10,235 bases of DNA from contig DMZT01000164.1 in the NCBI GenBank assembly GCA_003484865.1, positions 1 through 10,235 of the forward strand, read 5' to 3'. How positions within the stretch are numbered: the first letter of the stretch is position 1; each line of letters starts with the position of its first letter. Shown in pieces: positions 6,248 through 10,235 of the stretch. Source of the stretch: Stenotrophomonas sp. Lineage in GTDB: Bacteria; Pseudomonadota; Gammaproteobacteria; Xanthomonadales; Xanthomonadaceae. The translations under genes were made by a program, and so were the position numbers. The notes below the pieces were generated by a model. That model was not told where the DNA came from, searched no databases, and saw only the letters and a list, made by a program, of their open reading frames with translations.

Positions 6248-6630
6248 TGGAACTGGCTCTGGCAAGCGCCATCGGCGTACTGAGCGCGATCGGCATCTAC
6301 CTGTTGCTGCGCGCGCGCAGCTTCGATGTGATCCTCGGCATGACCTTCCTGTCGTATGCGACCAACCTGCTGATCTTTGCCGGCGGCCGGCTGGTGCAGG
6401 GCAAGGCACCGGTGCTGCGTGAGGGCATCGACAGCGACCTGGGCAACTACACCGATCCGCTGCCGCAGGCGCTGGTGTTGACCGCCATCGTGATCGCCTT
6501 CGCGATGACGGCAGTCAGCATCGTGCTGGCGATGCGCAGCCGCAGCGACAACCACAGCGACCACGTGGACGCGCACGAAGAAGAAGAGCTGCCTGCCGAT
6601 ACCGCGCCGGGCCGGGAGGGCGGCGCATGA
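6247..6630 (+). CDS. mrpC: Mrp/Pha antiporter subunit C (NuoK-like)
   Basis: The 127-residue subunit has three predicted membrane helices and is related to NuoK of complex I. Typical marks are the first helix with GIYLLLRARSFDVILG, the second with FLSYATNLLIF, and DPLPQALVLTAIVIAFA (70-86), the most conserved run of the family. In Mrp complexes MrpC helps connect MrpA and MrpD. The gene begins at the A of the mrpA stop codon (TGATG) and ends in an ATGA overlap with mrpD. The tail after residue 97 is soluble and rich in His, Asp and Glu, with NHSDHVDAHEEEE, which is more acidic than is needed for the fold. The subunit is full length. Confidence 0.95.
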   Translation: MELALASAIGVLSAIGIYLLLRARSFDVILGMTFLSYATNLLIFAGGRLVQGKAPVLREGIDSDLGNYTDPLPQALVLTAIVIAFAMTAVSIVLAMRSRSDNHSDHVDAHEEEELPADTAPGREGGA

Positions 6631-8162
6631 ATCATGCGGTGATCCTGCCCATCCTGATTCCACTGTTCGGCGCGGCCTGCTCGCTGTTCGTCGAGCATCG
6701 CCGCTACGGGCCGAAGGTGCAGCGCACGGTGGCGTGGACCACGCTGACCGCGCTCGCCGCGGCCGTCGCGCTGCTGTTCGCGCAGACCGCTGACGGCAGC
6801 ATCGCGGTGTACCTGCTGGGTGACTGGCCCTCGCGCCTGGGCATCGCGCTGGTGGCCGACCGCCTCTCGGCATGGATGCTGGTGACCACGCTGCTGCTGG
6901 CCATCCCCTGCCTGCTGCACGCCTGCTCGGGCTGGGACCGGCGCGCGCCGCACTTCCATGCGTTGTTCCAGTTCCAGCTGGTCGGCCTCAACGGCGCGTT
7001 CCTGACCGGCGATATCTTCAATCTGTTCGTGTTCTTCGAGGTGATGCTGATCGCCTCCTATGGCCTGCTGCTCAGCGGCGGGCGCGGCCTGCGCATGCGC
7101 ATCGGCCTGCACTACGTGGTGTTCAACGTCACCGCCTCGACCCTGTTCCTGATCGCACTCGGCCTGCTGTACGCCTCGCTGGGCTCGCTCAACATGGCCG
7201 AACTGTCCCAGCGCATCGCTGAAGTGCCGGCCTCGCACCTGACCCTGGTCAAGGCGACCATGGGGCTGTTGCTGCTGGTGTTCTGCAGCAAGGCCGCGCT
7301 GATGCCGCTGTATCTGTGGCTGCCCGAAGCGTATGCGCGTGCGCCGGCGGCGGTGGCGGCGCTGTTCGCGATCATGACCAAGGTCGGCCTGTACGCGGTG
7401 TTGCGGGTCAGCACGCTGTGGTTCGGCGAGGGTGCCGGACCGATGGCCGGCTACGGCAGCCAGTGGCTGCTCTGGGCCGGTGTGGCCACCCTCGTGCTGG
7501 GCGGCCTGGGCGTGCTCGCTGCGGCACGCCTGCGCGTGCTGATCTCCTACCTGGTGGTGGTCTCGGCGGCGACGCTGTTCATCGCCTTCTCGGTGCGTAC
7601 GCCCGAAGTGCTCTCGGCCGGCCTCTACTACCTGCCGCACAGCACCTTCGTGGCCGCCGCGCTGTTCCTCATTGCCGATCTGATCCGCCGCCGCCGCGGC
7701 GGTGCCAGCGATCGCAAGGAAGTCATCGCGCCGATGCCGGGCAAGGAAACGCCTGCGGTGCTGTTCCTGATCGGTGCGGTGTCGGTCGCGGGCCTGCCGC
7801 CGCTGTCCGGCTTCCTGGCCAAGGCTGCGCTGCTGGCCGGGATGCCCGCGCAGTACACCTGGGCGGTGTGGGCCGCCGTGCTGGGCAGCAGCCTGATGGT
7901 CATCGTCGGCCTGACCCGCGGCGGCATCCGCCTGTTCTGGCGCGTGCCGGTGGTCGAAGAAGGCGCACCCAAGCCGCGCAAGGCACCGACGCGCACCGTG
8001 GAATTGTTCGCCGCCGCGCTGCTGCTCAGCTATGGCATCGCGATGAGCGTGTTCGCCGGCCCGCTGATGCAGCACACCGATGCGATGGCCACCCAGCTGC
8101 TGCAGCCCCAGGACTACGTGGGTGAACTGCGCGCCACAACGCCGGAGATCCGCCAGCCATGA
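6627..8162 (+). CDS. mrpD: Mrp/Pha antiporter subunit D (NuoM/N-like)
   Basis: The 511-residue inner-membrane subunit is the second antiporter-like module, with about 14 membrane helices. It keeps E138 in NLFVFFEVMLIASYGLLL, K222 in FCSKAALMPLYLWLPEAY, K252 in IMTKVGLYAVLR, and K399 in LPPLSGFLAKAAL, which match the charged residues of the proton path in MrpD and NuoM/N. Two positions differ from MrpA in this operon: the central lysine of DLKGLLAYS is R303 (RLRVLISYLVV), and the lysine of NHATFK is V342 (PHSTFV). This may be normal for group 2 MrpD, but I could not compare. It starts in an ATGA overlap with mrpC, behind GGGAGG, and ends in ATGA with mrpE. The C-terminal 30 residues (from about 480) are hydrophilic. 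Confidence 0.96.
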   Translation: MNHAVILPILIPLFGAACSLFVEHRRYGPKVQRTVAWTTLTALAAAVALLFAQTADGSIAVYLLGDWPSRLGIALVADRLSAWMLVTTLLLAIPCLLHACSGWDRRAPHFHALFQFQLVGLNGAFLTGDIFNLFVFFEVMLIASYGLLLSGGRGLRMRIGLHYVVFNVTASTLFLIALGLLYASLGSLNMAELSQRIAEVPASHLTLVKATMGLLLLVFCSKAALMPLYLWLPEAYARAPAAVAALFAIMTKVGLYAVLRVSTLWFGEGAGPMAGYGSQWLLWAGVATLVLGGLGVLAAARLRVLISYLVVVSAATLFIAFSVRTPEVLSAGLYYLPHSTFVAAALFLIADLIRRRRGGASDRKEVIAPMPGKETPAVLFLIGAVSVAGLPPLSGFLAKAALLAGMPAQYTWAVWAAVLGSSLMVIVGLTRGGIRLFWRVPVVEEGAPKPRKAPTRTVELFAAALLLSYGIAMSVFAGPLMQHTDAMATQLLQPQDYVGELRATTPEIRQP

Positions 8163-8665
8163 CCGGCAAGCCTTCCCTGTACAAGCGCATCCTGCCCTCG
8201 CCCTCGCTGAGCGTGATGGTGGTGGCGTTCTGGCTGTTGATGTCCGACAGCTTCACCCTGGGCCAGTTCGTGCTCGGCATGATCCTGGGCGTGGTGGTGC
8301 CGCTGTTCGCCGCCCGGCTGGACCGCGAGTTCGCGCGGATCGGCTCGCTCAAGCCCCTCCCCAAGCTGTTGTTCGTGACCCTGTGGGACATCCTGATCTC
8401 CAACATCCGGGTCGCGATCCAGGTGCTGGGGCCGGAGCGCCGCATCCACCCCGGCTTCATCTGGCTGCCGCTGGATATCGCCAACATCCACGGCATCGCC
8501 GCGTTGACCAGCATGATCACGCTGACCCCGGGCACGGTGTCGGCGGCCTTGTCCGATGACCGCAGGTATCTGCTGGTGCACGTGCTGCATCTGGATGATC
8601 CGGATGCGCTGATCCGGCAGATCAAATCCCGCTACGAAGCCCCGCTGATGGAGATCTTCCCATGA
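8159..8665 (+). CDS. mrpE: Mrp/Pha antiporter subunit E
   Basis: The 168-residue subunit has the MrpE layout: a short cytoplasmic start (MTGKPSLYKRILPSPSLS), two or three membrane helices up to about residue 95, then a cytoplasmic domain of two strands and helices. The segment IAALTSMITLTPGTVSA (about 113-129) holds the T-L-T-P-G-T run conserved in MrpE, followed by HVLHLDDPDAL. MrpE has no counterpart in complex I; in other bacteria it is needed for full activity or assembly of the complex. The gene overlaps mrpD and mrpF by 4 nt each (ATGA) and GGAG precedes its start. It is of normal length and has no visible oddities. Confidence 0.95.
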   Translation: MTGKPSLYKRILPSPSLSVMVVAFWLLMSDSFTLGQFVLGMILGVVVPLFAARLDREFARIGSLKPLPKLLFVTLWDILISNIRVAIQVLGPERRIHPGFIWLPLDIANIHGIAALTSMITLTPGTVSAALSDDRRYLLVHVLHLDDPDALIRQIKSRYEAPLMEIFP

Positions 8666-8946
8666 CCGGATACATGTTCATCCAGACCACGATGGTGGTG
8701 TGCATGCACGTGGTCGGCCTGGCCATGCTGCTGGCCACCTGGCGCCTGCTGCGCGGCCCCACCGTGCCCGATCGCATCCTTGCGCTGGACACCTTGTCGG
8801 TGACGGCTATCGCTGAACTCATGTTGTTCGGCATGTACCTCAACTCGGCGGTGTACTTCGAAGCGGCGCTGATCATCGCCATGCTCGGCTTCGGCAGCAC
8901 GGTGGTGCTGAGCAAGTTCGTGCTGCGCCGGGACATCGTCGAATGA
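8662..8946 (+). CDS. mrpF: Mrp/Pha antiporter subunit F
   Basis: This is a 94-residue protein with three membrane helices. The family mark is the loop LLRGPTVPDRILALDTL at about 29-45, whose D37 matches an aspartate important for Mrp function and cation handling in other species. The third helix contains EAALIIAMLGFGSTVVLSKF. MrpF sits between MrpE/G and the antiporter modules in known complexes. The start has GGAG 8 nt upstream within the end of mrpE. Overlaps of 4 nt (ATGA) with mrpE and mrpG suggest coupled translation and fixed subunit ratios. Confidence 0.95.
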   Translation: MTGYMFIQTTMVVCMHVVGLAMLLATWRLLRGPTVPDRILALDTLSVTAIAELMLFGMYLNSAVYFEAALIIAMLGFGSTVVLSKFVLRRDIVE

Positions 8947-9356
8947 TCACCTTCATCCAGATCGTGCTGTCGATCCTGCTGCTGTTCGGCTGCTTCTTCA
9001 TCCTGGTCGGCGCGCTCGGCCTGGTGAAGCTTTCGACCTTCTTCAAGCGCCTGCACGCACCGACCAAGGCCAGCACGCTGGGCGTGGGCTGCGTGCTGGT
9101 CGGCTCGGTCTGTTACCACATCTTCCTCGGCGAAGACCCGCAGCCGCGCGAACTGCTGATCACCGTGTTCCTGTTCATCACCGCACCGATCAGTGCGCAC
9201 ATGATGGCCAAGGCCGCGTTGTCGCTGCTGATGGAAACCCGGCCGGACCTGCCGGGCCACAAGACCGCCAAGGAAGAACAGCTGCCACCGCCGGAGCCGC
9301 GCCATCCGGGCGACACCGAGGGTGCCGAGGCACCGGTTTCCCGGGACAGCCAGTAG
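8943..9356 (+). CDS. mrpG: Mrp/Pha antiporter subunit G
   Basis: The last operon gene encodes 137 residues. The first 95 or so carry the three helices of MrpG, with GALGLVKLSTFFKRLHAPTKASTLGVG (23-49) as the family signature (G-L-x-R/K-L-x-x-x-x-x-R-L-H-A-x-T-K) and ITAPISAHMMAKAA in the third helix. From about residue 97 a hydrophilic Pro/Glu-rich tail (KTAKEEQLPPPEPRH) extends into the cytoplasm and ends RDSQ. The TAG stop at 9354-9356 is part of the GTAG end of a SMAG repeat, so the repeat's insertion point defines the C terminus. It overlaps mrpF by 4 nt. Confidence 0.95.
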   Translation: MITFIQIVLSILLLFGCFFILVGALGLVKLSTFFKRLHAPTKASTLGVGCVLVGSVCYHIFLGEDPQPRELLITVFLFITAPISAHMMAKAALSLLMETRPDLPGHKTAKEEQLPPPEPRHPGDTEGAEAPVSRDSQ

Positions 9357-9377
9357 AGCCGACCGTTGGTCGGCTGC
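9353..9377 (+). repeat. SMAG-type palindromic repeat, copy 3, overlapping the mrpG stop codon
   Basis: It starts GTAG at 9353 and folds as AGCCGACC-GTT-GGTCGGCT (9357-9375). Bases 9354-9356 are also the TAG stop of mrpG. Together with copy 4 it makes a perfect 25-bp inverted repeat. It can act as the 3' end hairpin of the operon. Confidence 0.9.
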
Positions 9378-9394
9378 ATGCATCGTGGCAGACG

Positions 9395-9419
9395 GCAGCC
9401 GACCAACGGTCGGCTCTAC
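9395..9419 (-). repeat. SMAG-type palindromic repeat, copy 4 (inverted relative to copy 3)
   Basis: Plus-strand bases AGCCGACC-AAC-GGTCGGCT (9397-9415) then CTAC are the exact reverse complement of copy 3, which lies 17 nt to the left. It ends 12 nt before the stop of the convergent CaCA gene, so it serves the 3' end of that gene. Confidence 0.9.
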
Positions 9420-9431
9420 GCATTTCGACGG

Positions 9432-10235
9432 TCAGCCGCCCCAGACCAGCGCCAGCTCCAGCGCGATCCAGCCGACGAAGGCCACCACCAGCACCGCGCC
9501 CTCACGCCGGCTGATCGTCAGATCACCGCGCAGCATCGGGTAGAGCACCAGCACGAAGGCGATCGCCGCCGGCAGCTCCAGTTTCACGAACGATTCGGGC
9601 AGCGCCAGCGGACGCAATGCGGCCATGCCGCCGACCACCACCAGCAGGTTGAACAGGCTCGAGCCGATCACGTGGCCCAGCACCATGTCGCCCTGGCCAC
9701 GCCGGGCGGCGGCAATGGCCGCCGCCACTTCGGGCAACGCGGTGCCGATCGCCACCGGCAGCAGGCCGACCAGCAACGGTGACCAGCCCAGCCCGGCGCC
9801 AAACACCGGCGCGGCCTGCACGATCCAGCGCGCGCCGAAATACAGGCACACCGCCGCGAACAGCAGCCGCAGGCTATTGAGGAACAGTCCCGTGCGGGTC
9901 ATGGCGTAGCCGGCGATGCCCTCCCGCACCGGCTCGACTTCCAGCCGCGCGCGGCGCAGCAGGAACACCAGCAGGCCGACAAAGGCGAGCAGCAGCACGG
10001 CCCCTTCCCAACGTGCGATCACGCCATCCAGGCCGAACAGGATCAGCAGCGCACTGGCGGCGGCCAGGCAGACCAGCAGCGGTGACAGCAGGCGCGCACG
10101 GACCAGCAGCGGCGCAGCAAGCGCCGCCAGGCCCAGGGTCAGGCCGACGTTGACGATGTTGCTGCCCACCGCGTTGCCGAGCGCGAGTGCTTCCGCGCCG
10201 ACCACGAAGGCACGGGCGTTGACCACCAGCTCCGG
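9432..10235 (-). CDS. Na+/Ca2+ exchanger-like protein, CaCA family (partial, N terminus outside window)
   Basis: The frame is open to the right edge, giving 267 codons; about 50 N-terminal residues with the first helices are missing. It is an inner-membrane antiporter of the YrbG/NCX type that exchanges Ca2+ for Na+ or H+. The end of the first alpha repeat is visible: PELVV, then EALALGNAVGSNIVN at about 15-29. The second alpha repeat is at about 158-202: LLPVAIGTALPEVAAAI, then GDMVLGHVIGSSLFN. By alignment with NCX_Mj, the calcium-binding glutamates are kept (E2 and E169), but the serine after the threonine in the second repeat is alanine (A166), and the last position of that repeat is asparagine (N196). 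Hydrophobic segments fill the rest. The stop lies close to the SMAG pair and the gene is convergent to the Mrp operon. An ATP-independent cation-homeostasis role next to Mrp is likely. Confidence 0.92.
   Translation of the reverse strand, partial: PELVVNARAFVVGAEALALGNAVGSNIVNVGLTLGLAALAAPLLVRARLLSPLLVCLAAASALLILFGLDGVIARWEGAVLLLAFVGLLVFLLRRARLEVEPVREGIAGYAMTRTGLFLNSLRLLFAAVCLYFGARWIVQAAPVFGAGLGWSPLLVGLLPVAIGTALPEVAAAIAAARRGQGDMVLGHVIGSSLFNLLVVVGGMAALRPLALPESFVKLELPAAIAFVLVLYPMLRGDLTISRREGAVLVVAFVGWIALELALVWGG

Larger units (their letters stand above)
9353..9419. terminator. putative bidirectional terminator / mRNA end between mrpG and the CaCA gene
   Basis: The two SMAG arms can fold either as two separate 8-bp hairpins or as one long stem of 25 bp with a 17-nt loop. 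They lie between converging genes, where REP-like elements are often found. There is no T-run on either side, so intrinsic termination would rest on the hairpins alone, or they may only protect 3' ends from exonucleases. Confidence 0.5.

Noticed and set aside
3635..6409. A 924-codon open frame on the minus strand
   Set aside because: It lies opposite mrpA and its peptide is His/Gln/Asp/Arg-rich without hydrophobic core or domains, which is what the strong third-position G/C bias of the real gene produces on the other strand.
6447..8075. A 542-codon open frame on the minus strand
   Set aside because: It is opposite mrpC and mrpD, with the same His/Gln/Arg-rich composition; an antisense shadow.
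1..10235. Mobile element, phage, CRISPR or defence system
   Set aside because: All genes are recognisable housekeeping or transport genes with uniform codon bias; no transposase, integrase, repeat-spacer array or nuclease was seen. The SMAG repeats are short non-autonomous elements without a nearby RAYT gene.

Overview
The window comes from a high-GC gammaproteobacterium, very probably Stenotrophomonas (S. maltophilia complex) or a close Lysobacteraceae/Xanthomonadaceae relative. The main reason is the presence of four copies of short palindromic elements that start with GTAG and carry the stem AGCCGACC/GGTCGGCT. These match the SMAG type of repeat known from S. maltophilia. The long-form PurC, the strong G/C bias at third codon positions and the gene order fit this. 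Genus is inferred from these features; no database search was made.

Layout. (1) Minus strand, 1-1345: a compact cluster read leftwards, made of a short membrane-anchored J-domain protein, ribulose-phosphate 3-epimerase (rpe) and a GNAT acetyltransferase cut by the window edge. (2) About 1328-1470: a divergent promoter region, then plus-strand purC (purine synthesis) ending in a strong hairpin. (3) 2439-2543: a pair of inverted SMAG repeats, then a small Mpo1-like (DUF962) membrane protein. (4) 3060-3418: about 360 bp without a convincing gene but with several hairpins. This is the 5' region of the next operon. (5) 3419-9356: a complete six-gene Mrp/Pha/Mnh-type multisubunit cation/proton antiporter operon, mrpA(B)-C-D-E-F-G. 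MrpA and MrpB are one polypeptide and every gene overlaps the next by 1 or 4 nt. (6) 9353-9419: a second SMAG pair forming a perfect inverted repeat between the converging operon and the next gene. (7) 9432-10235, minus strand: the C-terminal part of a CaCA-family Na+/Ca2+ exchanger-like protein.

How the genes work together. The Mrp complex is an inner-membrane secondary antiporter that exports Na+ (and/or Li+, K+) in exchange for protons. Its MrpA, MrpC and MrpD subunits are related to the NuoL, NuoK and NuoM/N membrane subunits of complex I. The neighbouring CaCA exchanger would use a cation gradient, so this half of the window looks like a cation-homeostasis locus, although the exchanger is convergent and not in the operon. 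The left half is housekeeping (pentose phosphate, purine synthesis). No mobile element, CRISPR array, RNA gene or defence system was seen. The less ordinary points are the untranslated region before mrpA, a possible small ORF coupled to mrpA, the paired SMAG elements (one supplies the mrpG stop codon), and unusual residues in MrpD and the CaCA protein.
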